Positions 9,522 to 16,960 of a DNA stretch of 64,000 nucleotides are shown in pieces. Below the pieces are notes generated by a model, which had not been told where the DNA came from, searched no databases, and saw nothing but the letters and a program-made list of their open reading frames with translations. Within the stretch, counting starts at the first letter, position 1; the number at the start of each line of letters is the position of its first letter. A program made the translations under genes and the position numbers. Source of the stretch: CAVPJC01 sp963705155 (GTDB lineage: Bacteria > Chloroflexota > Anaerolineae > Anaerolineales > UBA4823); assembly GCA_963705155.1 (NCBI GenBank), contig CAVPJC010000018.1, forward strand, positions 186,001 to 250,000, written 5' to 3'.

Positions 9522-10937
9522 TCACTTTGGCTGGATGTTCTGATTGACACGGAATAGGTTATCTGGATCGTACCTGGTCTTGATCTGGGCCAGGCGTGGA
9601 TAATTATCTCGATATGCGGCCTGGATGCGATCCTGTCCTTCATCCATGATCATGTTCACATAGGCCCCACCGGCCGAGTAAGAATGCAGCGCTTCCCAGT
9701 AAGCCTTCGACCAGCGAATCATGCGCTCATTGTCCGCCGGGTCCGGGCTCACACCCACGATCACCTGGGCGAAATTGGCCTCGCGGTAGCTCCAGGCTGT
9801 ATCGTTTTTCCCGATCCGGTGGGCAGCGCCGTTGATCGGGTAGAGATGCATGGTTGAGTGCACCGTTGGCAATTGGGAGGCGTGTTGGATATGCAGGTCA
9901 ATCACCGCATCGCTCAGCTCGGTGAAGAAATCGGCGTTCCAATACCACTGCAGGCCGGGTGGGTAGAGCCCGTCGAACATGCTTTGCAGCGCCGGAATGG
10001 GGATAGGGCCGGCAAAATCCATCGCTGCAGGAGCCACTGCGCGGATCGGTTTGAAAACCCGGGCTGCTTTCTCCAGATCGCCTGTATAACACCAGGTGAT
10101 TGCAGCCATTTTTTGCAGGTGATATTCCTTCGGAAACATGTCTACCGGCGGGACGGTGTGAAAGCCGAACCAGCCGTTCAGCTCTTCAGGGCCGGTCAGG
10201 ATCAGGTCACGCCAGGCGCGCATCACGGCGGCGGCATGTTCCAACTTCCAGAACATGGGTCCGCCGTAAACGGTACTCGCCGGACATCCCTGGAAGAGGA
10301 AGGATGTGACGACCCCGAAGTTTCCGCCCCCGCCGCGCACGGCCCAGAACAGATCTTCGTTTTCATCTGCACTCGCCGTGATCATACGGCCATCGGCCAG
10401 AACCATATCCACGCTGAGCAGATTGTCGATCGTCAATCCGTAACGGCGGGTGAGGTAGCCCAAACCACCGCCCAGAGTCAGCCCGCCCACGCCGGTTGTA
10501 GAAAGAAAACCGGTTGGCACGGCCAGGCCAAAGGGGTGCGTGGCGTGATCGACATCTCCCCAGGTGCAGCCACCTTCCACGCGCACTGTTCCTGCGGCTC
10601 GATCCACGTGAATGCCTTTCATGGACGAGAGATCGATAACCAGGCCATCGTCACAGGATCCAAGTCCGGCGCCGTTATGCCCACCGCCGCGCACCGCCAA
10701 CAGCAGGTTGTGCTGGCGGGCAAAATTTACAGCCGTTTGCACATCGGCGGCATCCACACAGCGGGCAATCAGGCCGGGCCGCCTGTCGATCATGGCGTTG
10801 TACAACTGACGGGCTTCGTCATAACGGTCGTCACCGGGTTGGATTAATTCGCCGCGCAGGCTGCCTTTGAAGGCCAAAACGGCCTGTTTGTCGAGCAGAG
10901 ACACACGATTCCTGGCACCAACAACATCGATTGTCAT
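9522..10937 (-). CDS. FAD-binding oxidoreductase, berberine-bridge-enzyme type
   Basis: A 471-aa flavoprotein of the PCMH/BBE family. The FAD domain shows LLLAVRGGGHNGAGLGSCDD, whose His is the usual 8-alpha attachment residue, and VEGGCTWGDVDHAT, whose Cys is the usual 6-S attachment residue, so bicovalent flavin is likely. GGLTLGGGLGYLTRRYGLT and AVRGGGGNFGVVTSF follow. The C-terminal BBE motif is RYDPDNLFRVNQNI. Start MTIDVVGAR is chosen because GAGGAGGTATAGG lies directly upstream; an in-frame extension of 14 codons has none. Family members oxidise sugars, alcohols or alkaloid-like compounds with O2; the substrate here is unknown. No signal peptide is visible, so it is probably cytoplasmic. 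Confidence 0.9.
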   Translation of the reverse strand: MTIDVVGARNRVSLLDKQAVLAFKGSLRGELIQPGDDRYDEARQLYNAMIDRRPGLIARCVDAADVQTAVNFARQHNLLLAVRGGGHNGAGLGSCDDGLVIDLSSMKGIHVDRAAGTVRVEGGCTWGDVDHATHPFGLAVPTGFLSTTGVGGLTLGGGLGYLTRRYGLTIDNLLSVDMVLADGRMITASADENEDLFWAVRGGGGNFGVVTSFLFQGCPASTVYGGPMFWKLEHAAAVMRAWRDLILTGPEELNGWFGFHTVPPVDMFPKEYHLQKMAAITWCYTGDLEKAARVFKPIRAVAPAAMDFAGPIPIPALQSMFDGLYPPGLQWYWNADFFTELSDAVIDLHIQHASQLPTVHSTMHLYPINGAAHRIGKNDTAWSYREANFAQVIVGVSPDPADNERMIRWSKAYWEALHSYSAGGAYVNMIMDEGQDRIQAAYRDNYPRLAQIKTRYDPDNLFRVNQNIQPK

Positions 10938-11022
10938 CCTATACCTCCTCAATTGAGTGATTTTGGTTACACAACTCATTCGCTATAAGCGACTATGATT
11001 GGAATACAACAGATTTAGTACC

Positions 11023-11065
11023 TACGCAGTTGGTGGGAGGTTGCAACTTTCCCTTGAACTGCGTA
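11023..11065. repeat. Inverted repeat, TACGCAGTT / AACTGCGTA arms
   Basis: Nine-base perfect arms (11023-11031 and 11057-11065) separated by 25 nt, in the 250-bp gap between the flavoenzyme start and the hydrolase-LuxR gene end. It could form a stem-loop in the leader of the leftward flavoenzyme transcript or be a decayed element end. No gene is seen in the gap. Confidence 0.4.
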
Positions 11066-11146
11066 ACCACTCAGATTATAGGAAGCGTTTGGAGAATCGT
11101 CAGGAGGCGCGTGTCACCAGTTGGCAGCGCTTTTTGAAGGATAACC

Positions 11147-11162
11147 AGGGACAGGTGTCCCT
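11147..11162. repeat. Short palindrome AGGGACAGGTGTCCCT
   Basis: A perfect 7-bp inverted repeat with a 2-nt centre, followed by AATTCAATTG. It lies just past the 3' end of the hydrolase-LuxR gene on its non-coding side. It resembles REP-like palindromes (GGGACA-n-TGTCCC) seen in many environmental genomes. A terminator role is unlikely because no T-run follows on either strand. Confidence 0.4.
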
Positions 11163-11188
11163 AATTCAATTGTTTTTACACGTGGGTT

Positions 11189-12280
11189 CTAAAGAGACCG
11201 GTCAGGCGACTTTCCAAAACCAGCCTCGCGGGCCAGAACGATAGCTTGCCCCCGGTTGCGTGCGCCCAGCTTGGCGTAAATGCGGGAAGTGTAGTTTCGG
11301 ACAGTCTTGGGGGTAACGACCAACCGGTCGGCAATTTGTTGGCTGTCGAGACCGAGGGCGATCAGCTCGAGGGTCTGACGCTCCTGGGGGGTCAGTTCGG
11401 GAAAAATATTTGCGGGAGGTTGAATGACCTTTTCAACCACACTCTCACCGAGGAAAGTTCGGATCTCTGCCAGGAACCGGCCCCAGGCTGGCTCCTGCTC
11501 AAGCAAGATGTGGTTTCTGCTCTCAAGCTGCACGAAGCGGGAGCCGGGGATCAGGGCAGCCAGCAGCCGGCCCTCCTCCAAGGGAATACTTGCATCCTGG
11601 CGTGGATGCAAAACCAATGCCGGCGCTGAGACTTTTGGCGCCAGGTGACGAACATCGATGTCATAAAAAGCTCGTTCCATTCTGGAGGCGTTTTCAGGCG
11701 TGGCAGAGATTTGTGCAAGTTGATTTAACGAAGCCATTTGCTCCTGATCGCCGTCTGGCATCAGCATCGTACTGAAGAGCTGGCGGAAAGCTGGATTTTC
11801 CTGCCCCCAGCCAACACGGATAAGATTGATGAGGGCTTCGGCTTCAAGCTGACCTTGTTCATCCAGGTCACGGTGAAAGCGCCCGCGCGCATAGCCACCG
11901 TACAGCACCAGCCGCGAGACGCGCTCAGGGTGTTTGACCGCGAACGCCACACAGACCGCCGCGCCCTGAGAGATGCCCAGCAAAGGAAAACGATCCAAAT
12001 TCAAGGCGGATACGACCGCTTCCAGATCGCGAACCCACGCCTCCATATCGTAGGTTTTGACATCCCAATCTGAGAGACCCGAGCCGCGGGCGTCATAGCG
12101 GATCAATCGATGGGTTTCAGACAATCCCTGCATCCAATGACGCCAGACAGGGCTGTTCCAATCATGTTCGAGATGGGTCAGGTAGTTGGCCGCTTTGACC
12201 AGGGGAGGGCCCTGGCCACTTGTGGCATATGCTATGCGGATATTGTCAGCCGACCGGCAGAATTGGACCTGCTGTTTCAT
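11189..12280 (-). CDS. Alpha/beta hydrolase domain fused to LuxR-type DNA-binding domain
   Basis: A 363-aa two-domain protein. Residues 1-270 are an alpha/beta hydrolase: LIRYDARGSGLSDWD, nucleophile elbow GISQGAA (Ser in the G-x-S-x-G position), PALVLHPRQDASIPLEEG for the acid, and SRNHILLEQEPAW with a possible catalytic His. Residues 295-355 are a LuxR helix-turn-helix (ELTPQERQTLELIALGLDSQ, then QIADRLVVTPKTVRNYTSRI). The start is MKQQVQF: the nearer upstream ATG is only 2 nt from GGAG. The likely design is a one-component sensor in which a ligand or ester binds the hydrolase fold and controls DNA binding; that is inference. It stands alone, with its target probably close by. Confidence 0.85.
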   Translation of the reverse strand: MKQQVQFCRSADNIRIAYATSGQGPPLVKAANYLTHLEHDWNSPVWRHWMQGLSETHRLIRYDARGSGLSDWDVKTYDMEAWVRDLEAVVSALNLDRFPLLGISQGAAVCVAFAVKHPERVSRLVLYGGYARGRFHRDLDEQGQLEAEALINLIRVGWGQENPAFRQLFSTMLMPDGDQEQMASLNQLAQISATPENASRMERAFYDIDVRHLAPKVSAPALVLHPRQDASIPLEEGRLLAALIPGSRFVQLESRNHILLEQEPAWGRFLAEIRTFLGESVVEKVIQPPANIFPELTPQERQTLELIALGLDSQQIADRLVVTPKTVRNYTSRIYAKLGARNRGQAIVLAREAGFGKSPDRSL

Positions 12281-12378
12281 AATCATTTCTCCTGAGTCGA
12301 GCTTGCTCGTGATTATACCAGCGCAGTTTGGTGGGTAGAGTGAAACCAAATGCTGAACGGAGAGTCCCTTAGCCTGGG

Positions 12379-12397
12379 TAGGGAAATCACTAAGTGG
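12379..12397 (+). promoter_or_regulatory. TAGGGAAAT motif upstream of the stress operon
   Basis: Sequence TAGGGAAATCACTAAGTGG, ending 87 bp before the PRC-barrel start. Closely related copies lie about 103-104 bp before the response-regulator gene (15331-15346) and the YtxH gene (16146-16163), on their coding strand. Probably a shared activator site; the binder is unknown. Confidence 0.5.
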
Positions 12398-12483
12398 AAA
12401 TTAGACACTTTCCCCATTGAGCCGCGGCCGCCTTGCCTTTATTATGGAAATGTACACAGATCATAATGAAAGGAGATAAAACC

Positions 12484-12849
12484 ATGCAAACAGATTTCTC
12501 AATTCCAACCCTTCTATCTGCTTCGACTTTGAACGGTACTCCGGTCGAAAACCTGGAAGGGGAAGACCTGGGCAAGATCGAAGAGCTGATGGTCGATCTG
12601 ACATATGGCCGGATTGCTTATGCTGTGCTGTCCTTCGGCGGCATTCTGGGCAATGGCGATAAATTGTTCGCCATTCCTTGGGATGCGCTTTACGTGGATA
12701 CCAAGAAAAAAGTGATCGTTCTTGATATCGACAGACAGACACTCCAAAACGCTCCCGGCGTTGACAGAGACAACTGGCCGGGCACCGACGATCATAACTG
12801 GTTGGTCGATGTCTACAATTACTACGGATATCGCCCTTACTGGCGGTAG
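12484..12849 (+). CDS. PRC-barrel domain protein
   Basis: A 121-aa protein starting MQTDFSIPTLLSASTLNGTP after a strong ribosome site (AAAGGAGATAAAACC). The PRC-barrel core is visible as GTPVENLEGEDLGKIEELMV then GRIAYAVLSFGG and KLFAIPWDALYVDTKKKVIV. The C-terminal tail is aromatic (WLVDVYNYYGYRPYWR). PRC-barrel proteins of this stand-alone type are small beta-barrel adaptors often induced by desiccation, osmotic or envelope stress. It is the first gene of a plus-strand run with five further small stress or membrane proteins, which supports that role. Confidence 0.88.
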   Translation: MQTDFSIPTLLSASTLNGTPVENLEGEDLGKIEELMVDLTYGRIAYAVLSFGGILGNGDKLFAIPWDALYVDTKKKVIVLDIDRQTLQNAPGVDRDNWPGTDDHNWLVDVYNYYGYRPYWR

Positions 12850-12922
12850 CGTAGATAAATCCCGGTACCGTCGCGCAATTCGCGAGACGGTACCGGGCCA
12901 CAACAGATTGAGGAGGTTCTTT

Positions 12923-13087
12923 ATGTTAGGCTTGACTGTAACCCTTTTGCTGATCGCTCTGGTCGCTGGTTTGCTTGGTTTTTCAGGTATAGCCGGCGCT
13001 GCGGTAGGTTTCGCCAAGATCGTGTTCGTGATCTTCCTGGTCTTGTTTGTACTGTCTCTGCTATTCGGGCGACGCAGCCTTGTATAA
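12923..13087 (+). CDS. Small membrane protein, DUF1328-like
   Basis: A 54-aa protein with two hydrophobic helices (MLGLTVTLLLIALVAGLLGF and AKIVFVIFLVLFVLSLLFGR) joined by SGIAGAAVGF. This is the pattern of the short DUF1328/YtjA membrane proteins (length about 50-60 aa). The ribosome site AGGAGGTTCTTT precedes the ATG. It is 73 bp downstream of the PRC-barrel gene and 29 bp upstream of the YggT-like gene. Function is unknown in the family; it is usually found with other envelope-stress proteins, as here. Confidence 0.8.
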   Translation: MLGLTVTLLLIALVAGLLGFSGIAGAAVGFAKIVFVIFLVLFVLSLLFGRRSLV

Positions 13088-13116
13088 CGCGTTTGCTCTC
13101 ATGTTTGGAGGTTACC

Positions 13117-13608
13117 ATGGATAAAATCAACGATACTCAGTCAGTAAACCGTCAGGTTCGAGCCGAAATCCATCACCTCGATGGCTACGAACGCCAAACC
13201 CAGGTAGTCGAAGACCTGAATGCTGAGCGGCGTCTGCTTGTCAGCAGGCTTGCCCAGCTGATCTGGCTGATGTTTGGCTTTTTAGAGGCTCTGATTGGAT
13301 TGAGAGTGGTGCTCAAGTTGATCGCCGCTAACCCGAACACTCCCTTCGCCGATTTGATTTACTCCTTCACGGATCTGTTCCTGTGGCCTTTCAGGGGTCT
13401 CACCGTTGCCCCGACGTTAAACGGTATGGAGCTTGAAATACCGGCGATCATTGCCATATTCGTTTATGCCCTGGTGGGCTGGCTTCTCGTCCGGCTGGTC
13501 TGGGTGCTTTTCTACAACCCGGTTTCGCGCACTATGCGTATAGTCGAGAGAGAAACACGACCATATGGACGAATATTAGACAGATCAAAGGGTGGTCTGC
13601 TGAGATAA
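13117..13608 (+). CDS. YggT-family membrane protein
   Basis: 163 aa. A hydrophilic N-terminal part of about 45 residues is followed by a helix (LAQLIWLMFGFLEALIGLRV), a loop with ANPNTPFADLIYSFTDLFLW and PFRGL, a second helix (IPAIIAIFVYALVGWLLVRL) and a basic tail. The F-T-x-P-F-R-G-type element is diagnostic of the YggT family, linked elsewhere to osmotic-shock tolerance and cell-division membrane organisation. The start is MDKINDTQ, 4 nt after GGAGGTTACC-type ribosome sequence. It belongs to the stress operon. Confidence 0.85.
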   Translation: MDKINDTQSVNRQVRAEIHHLDGYERQTQVVEDLNAERRLLVSRLAQLIWLMFGFLEALIGLRVVLKLIAANPNTPFADLIYSFTDLFLWPFRGLTVAPTLNGMELEIPAIIAIFVYALVGWLLVRLVWVLFYNPVSRTMRIVERETRPYGRILDRSKGGLLR

Positions 13609-13630
13609 ACAATGGAGTTTGGAGGTTGAT

Positions 13631-13912
13631 ATGACACTGCCTGGTTTTTTCGTGCTCCTGGTAATTGCCGCACTGGCAGGCATCCTGGGTCAGGCCATTG
13701 CCGGCGTCTCTTTGGGCGGCTGCCTGGTTTCCATTCTGGTCGGTTTCATTGGCGCTTACATAGGCCTGTGGATTGCCGGCCAGTTTGGTCTACCGGAGCT
13801 GTTGGTGATCACAATTCAAGGAGAGTCTTTCCCCTTGCTTTGGTCGGTCATCGGCTCGGCAGTATTCACGGCGATTTTAAGCTTGCTCTTTAGAAGTCGC
13901 CGGCTCTTATAA
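13631..13912 (+). CDS. GlsB/YeaQ/YmgE-family membrane protein (transglycosylase-associated)
   Basis: A 93-aa protein with three hydrophobic segments. GILGQAIAGVSLGGCLVSIL and VGFIGAYIGLWIAGQFGLP match the Gly-rich repeats of this family; the last segment is PLLWSVIGSAVFTAILSLLF. Ribosome site GGAGGTTGAT. The family name is historic and no transglycosylase activity is implied; members are general-stress or acid-stress induced. It is 22 bp after the YggT-like gene. Confidence 0.87.
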   Translation: MTLPGFFVLLVIAALAGILGQAIAGVSLGGCLVSILVGFIGAYIGLWIAGQFGLPELLVITIQGESFPLLWSVIGSAVFTAILSLLFRSRRLL

Positions 13913-13975
13913 CCACAGAACCAATGGAAATTAGCAAGAATAGACCAGAATATTGATTACCTTAGGAGGTAATTT

Positions 13976-14386
13976 ATGAACCAAGATATTTTGCAAGGCA
14001 AATGGAAGCAAGTCCGCGGCGAAATAAGATCCTGGTGGGGCAAACTCACCAATGACGATCTCGACCGAATTGAAGGAAGCAAGGACAGACTTTCAGGAAT
14101 TCTGCAGGAGCGCTATGGATACTCACTGCATGAAGCACAACGCGAGATCGCTGATTTTATGGAGCAGATCGAGACGCAAGACTCAAACCGCATTCGAAAG
14201 AAACAAAATAGGAGACACTATGTTTACGACAATATTGCTCATCATTTTAATCCTCATACTGTTAGGTGCATTGCCTATCTGGCCATACAGCCGCAGTTGG
14301 GGCTACGGAGGATCCGGAGCGGTTGGCTTCTTGCTCCTGATCCTGATCGTGGGACTGCTGCTTGGCTGGTTCTAACCAGAATATAA
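13976..14386 (+). CDS. CsbD-family stress protein with anomalous long C-terminus
   Basis: The first about 66 residues are a complete CsbD protein: MNQDILQGKWKQVRGEIRSW, then WGKLTNDDLDRIEGSKDRLS and GILQERYGYSLHEAQREIAD. CsbD proteins are small, hydrophilic, general-stress induced and normally 60-80 aa. Here the frame does not stop and continues for another 65 codons through the whole next gene (14220-14375). That overlap makes no sense as protein (YVYDNIAHHFNPHTVRC). A one-base slip near 14170-14200 would bring in a TAG at about 14210 and give a normal length. The ribosome site CTTAGGAGGTAATTT is strong. The N-terminal part is reliable; the end coordinate is not. Confidence 0.75.
   Translation: MNQDILQGKWKQVRGEIRSWWGKLTNDDLDRIEGSKDRLSGILQERYGYSLHEAQREIADFMEQIETQDSNRIRKKQNRRHYVYDNIAHHFNPHTVRCIAYLAIQPQLGLRRIRSGWLLAPDPDRGTAAWLVLTRI
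14220..14375 (+). CDS. DUF3309-family small membrane protein
   Basis: 51 aa: hydrophobic helix MFTTILLIILILILLGALPI, the conserved central WPYSRSWGYGGSGAVG and a second helix ending GLLLGWF. This is the usual DUF3309 pattern and length. The ribosome site AGGAGACACT sits directly before the ATG. It is the last gene before a strong hairpin (14398-14438). The family is of unknown function and typically sits in stress-protein clusters. Confidence 0.88.
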   Translation: MFTTILLIILILILLGALPIWPYSRSWGYGGSGAVGFLLLILIVGLLLGWF

Positions 14387-14397
14387 TGTATTGTTCC

Positions 14398-14438
14398 ATC
14401 AAGATCGAGGTCTTCATTCGAAGCACCTCGATCTTGAT
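14398..14438 (+). terminator. Hairpin at the end of the stress operon
   Basis: Perfect 14-bp stem (ATCAAGATCGAGGT with ACCTCGATCTTGAT) and a 13-nt loop, 22 bp after the DUF3309 stop. The following sequence is only moderately T-rich (CGTTTCTC), so termination strength is uncertain. It could serve both strands. The remaining 150 bp to the convergent response-regulator gene show nothing else. Confidence 0.7.
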
Positions 14439-14592
14439 CGTTTCTCATTCTTATGATGACTGACCATTCCACAGACACTCGAAAAAAGGATAAGCTCTTG
14501 AATTGATCAAGCAGATGACAACTGAGTATGAGGTGCGCCCGAATGCATCCGAGACCGCAGCCTGACAGGCTCGAGCAGTAAGCTCATCCGCC

Positions 14593-15228
14593 TCAGATCA
14601 GGTCCTCCTGAATGGCACGCAAAACTGCTTCGAGGCGCGATTTTACCCCCAGCTTGTGCAGGATCGATTTGATATTATCCACCACAACCGAATTCTCGAG
14701 ATCCATTTCCACCCTGATCTCGAGGTCTGTCATCCCTGCTGCCAGGTTTTTTAGAACTTGCGTTTCCAATTTTGTCAGAGCCGGGATCGTATCGGGTCCT
14801 GTGCGTTGGGTCGGAACACCCAGCATTTTGGCTACTTCAGGGCTGATCCACCCCCTTCGCCCGGCAGCGATTTCCTGCACTGCACTGAGTAATTGTCGGG
14901 GCGCTTCATCTTTGGTCAGGTAGCCGGCCGCCCCATTGGCGAACATCCCAAGAACGTAACGCATTTCGTTGTACCCGCTCAAGGCCAGCACCCGCACCTG
15001 TGTTTCAGATTCCAGCAGGCGCCTGGCTACTTCGTGACCTTTCATGCCAGGCATCTCGACATCCAGCAACAGAACATCGGGGTTTAAACTTTTCGTCAGT
15101 TCCAGGGCCTCTTTTCCATTCCCTGCTTCGCCAATCACCTCCACCTGAGGGGATCGATTTAACATCCTGCGCAAACCCCGGCGAACGTTGACATGATCAT
15201 CCGCTAAAACAATTCTGATCTTTTCCAT
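14593..15228 (-). CDS. NarL-type response regulator
   Basis: A 211-aa two-domain response regulator. The receiver starts MEKIRIVLADDHVNVRRGLR (acidic pair DD), has the phospho-acceptor Asp in VLLLDVEMPG, the switch Ser in VLALSGYNEM and Lys in YLTKDEAP. The output domain (ALTKLETQVLKNLAAGMTDL, then EIRVEMDLENSVVVDNIKSI) is a diverged LuxR helix-turn-helix. The usual recognition-helix pattern K-T-V is replaced by NSVVVDNI, so DNA contacts may be unusual. An in-frame extension upstream of the chosen Met lacks receiver resemblance. No kinase is adjacent; the kinase at 16961-20262 is the nearest. Its promoter carries the TAGGGAWAT motif. Confidence 0.88.
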   Translation of the reverse strand: MEKIRIVLADDHVNVRRGLRRMLNRSPQVEVIGEAGNGKEALELTKSLNPDVLLLDVEMPGMKGHEVARRLLESETQVRVLALSGYNEMRYVLGMFANGAAGYLTKDEAPRQLLSAVQEIAAGRRGWISPEVAKMLGVPTQRTGPDTIPALTKLETQVLKNLAAGMTDLEIRVEMDLENSVVVDNIKSILHKLGVKSRLEAVLRAIQEDLI

Positions 15229-15330
15229 GAAGAACTCATTGTGTGTTGGTTCAATGGTATCCTGCCAATCGGTAATCTTAGAAATCAGGATTCCGTGTTC
15301 TAATAATACCTGAAAGTAACCACACACACA

Positions 15331-15346
15331 ATCAGGGATATCCCTA
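15331..15346 (-). promoter_or_regulatory. TAGGGATAT motif upstream of the response regulator
   Basis: On the minus strand TAGGGATATCCCTGAT, containing the perfect palindrome AGGGATATCCCT. It ends 102 bp before the response-regulator ATG at 15228. Same motif family as 12379-12397 and 16146-16163; it may allow autoregulation. Confidence 0.5.
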
Positions 15347-15408
15347 CCTTCCCCCTTCTCATCCTATCCTTCTTTTCATTGCCGGGCCCGAGGCCTCCAA
15401 ACTCGACC

Positions 15409-15442
15409 AAAAATCCTGGCGACATTAGTCGCCAGGATTTTT
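15409..15442. terminator. Bidirectional rho-independent terminator
   Basis: Perfect 15-bp inverted repeat: AAAAATCCTGGCGAC, loop ATTA, GTCGCCAGGATTTTT. It has an A-run on one side and a T-run on the other, so it can end transcription in both directions. It lies just past the ChaB gene end (15473, minus strand). Confidence 0.9.
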
Positions 15443-15472
15443 AACCGATCCCATCACACGAATGGCAGGAAT

Positions 15473-15724
15473 TCACCTCTCAGTTACCAGATGACCCTTA
15501 CGGATCCATTTTCCTGTCGATTCGTTTTTCTCGTATTTCTGCTTCACTGCAGACCAGGCAACCCGGTGAGCGGTCTCTTCTCGTGACCTGTTTTCTCGCA
15601 GTTCTTCCGGCTGATCATATTGTTCCCAGGCGTTGTTGAATGCTGCCATATAAATTTCCTGAGCATGTTTGGGGAGAACGTTCTTAACGCTCTCCGGCAG
15701 ATCGAAAGTTGATTTGTAAGGCAT
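15473..15724 (-). CDS. ChaB-family protein
   Basis: 83 aa. MPYKSTFDLPESVKNVLPKH and AQEIYMAAFNNAWEQYDQPE match the ChaB fold (a small helical/beta domain); the HRVAWSAVKQKYEK segment is the characteristic second half. The C-terminus is basic (GKWIRKGHLVTER). ChaB was named as a regulator of the ChaA cation exchanger, but most members are stand-alone stress proteins. The ribosome site GGAGGTTAAT overlaps the stop of the repaired upstream YtxH frame, so the two genes are translationally adjacent. The terminator 15409-15442 follows. Confidence 0.9.
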   Translation of the reverse strand: MPYKSTFDLPESVKNVLPKHAQEIYMAAFNNAWEQYDQPEELRENRSREETAHRVAWSAVKQKYEKNESTGKWIRKGHLVTER

Positions 15725-15725
15725 A

Positions 15726-16042
15726 TTAACCTCCTATTCCAGGATTGTTCTCGGTGTTGCCGCGATCTACAGGCTGACTTTTTCGGAGTCTTTCGGCCTG
15801 TTCTACGGCCTCATTGCTGATTTCTTTGACGCGATCCTGGATGTATCATCTAATCTGTCCATCGTGCCTGCCTGCGCCCTGGTGAATACGTTCATTGTGC
15901 GGGAGCGCACATCTGCAATCCCTTTCTGAATCTTGGTGCGAGTTTCCTTGCCAGACCGGGGTGTATTCAGCAGCGCCAAGGTCACGCCCGTAGCTGCCCC
16001 GACAAAAAAACTGGTTACAGCACTCAAAATAATGCTTTTCAT
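15726..16042 (-). pseudogene. YtxH-like membrane-anchored stress protein, frameshifted
   Basis: Starts MKSIILSAVTSFFVGAATGV with one N-terminal membrane helix, then TPRSGKETRTKIQKGIADVR, the YtxH signature. Near 15838 the frame as written runs into a stop at 15803 after a meaningless tail. One base shift instead gives IQDRVKEISNEAVEQAERLR and ends with a TAA at 15726-15728 that overlaps the ChaB ribosome site. This is the layout expected of an intact operon. The repaired protein would be about 105 aa. YtxH proteins are general-stress, membrane-bound, coiled-coil proteins. The TAGGGAAAT motif lies 104 bp upstream. Confidence 0.7.
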
Positions 16043-16145
16043 CTCAATATTCTCCTGTTCAAGGTATAGTAGGCTAAAGATGCCAATCTTCTTTACAACT
16101 ATAACCAGGACTCAATTCCAGGAAAATGGGTAGATCACCAGGAAA

Positions 16146-16163
16146 CCATAAGGAATTTCCCTA
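16146..16163 (-). promoter_or_regulatory. TAGGGAAAT motif upstream of YtxH-ChaB
   Basis: On the minus strand TAGGGAAATTCCTTATGG, 104 bp before the YtxH start. It matches the 12379 site at TAGGGAAAT, at CT..A and at TGG. Part of a three-site set in the stress block. Confidence 0.5.
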
Positions 16164-16222
16164 GGTGGAATGAGTAAACCCCCTTATCCGTACTAAATTT
16201 CCACCCTGTGCGAAAAATTAGC

Positions 16223-16865
16223 TCATTTATTCTTCAAGAGGTTTTCTTGTACAGCCAGCACGGCTGCCTCAACCCGCGAAGCAACTTTTAGCTTGGAATA
16301 AATTGATTCAAGATGTTTTTCAACCGTCTTCGGACTGATGCGAAGCTCCTGGCCGATTTCCTGGTTTGTTCGTCCTGAAACAACTCCTTGTAATACCTCG
16401 AGTTCGCGCTCCGTGAGCTGTTTCTCATCCAAATCGTTTGATTGAGTCCAGGAAGACAAAATTGCAGCCACCTTGCGGCTGAGCCATCCTTTTTCGCCTC
16501 TGGCTACACCTCGTACGGCCTCTACAATCGTTTGGGGAATTTCTTCTTTGGAAAGATATCCCAATGCCCCGCTGGATAGCACCCCAAAAATATACTGGCG
16601 ATCGGCATAACTGCTCAAAGCCAGAATCCGGATCTGAGAGCCGGCGGTTTTTAAAGCCTTCGCCACTTCCACACCCGATAATCCAGGCATTTCCATATCC
16701 AGCAGCAGGACATCCGGATTCTGCTCCAGGGCCATTTGTAAAGTATCGTCCCCATTATCGGCCTCGCCGATGATTTCGATATCGGTGGCTTTTTCTAAGA
16801 AACGCCGAATGCCTGCCCGGGTGATAGGGATGGTCATCAGCCAATATCACGCGTATCTTATCCAT
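16223..16865 (-). pseudogene. NarL-type response regulator, frameshifted in the receiver
   Basis: The true start is the ATG at 16865 (MDKIRVILADDHP). One extra C in a CCC run near 16828 shifts the frame, after which ITRAGIRRFLEKATDIEIIG and the rest follow intact. Receiver landmarks: DD near the start, phospho-acceptor in VLLLDMEMPG, ILALSSYADR, GYLSKEEIP. The output domain QLTERELEVLQGVVSGRTNQ then EIGQELRISPKTVEKHLESI is a standard LuxR helix-turn-helix. Repaired length is 213 aa. It lies 95 bp downstream of the histidine kinase gene on the same strand, so the two are a likely pair. Single indel; possibly a sequence error. Confidence 0.8.
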
Positions 16866-16960
16866 TGATTTAACAATCTTTCAATCATTACACCAGATAA
16901 TATCAGAACTTCACAGCTTCATTTCTGCTGGTTCAGCTTACCTCACGGATGGCAGGATCC

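Noticed and set aside
9858..10847. A 329-codon open frame on the plus strand opposite the BBE-type flavoenzyme
   Set aside because: It is a mirror frame of a well-supported gene, has no ribosome site or family resemblance, and is His/Gln/Arg-rich as expected for an antisense frame.
11147..11162. AGGGACAGGTGTCCCT as a terminator
   Set aside because: The stem is only 7 bp and no T-run follows on either strand.
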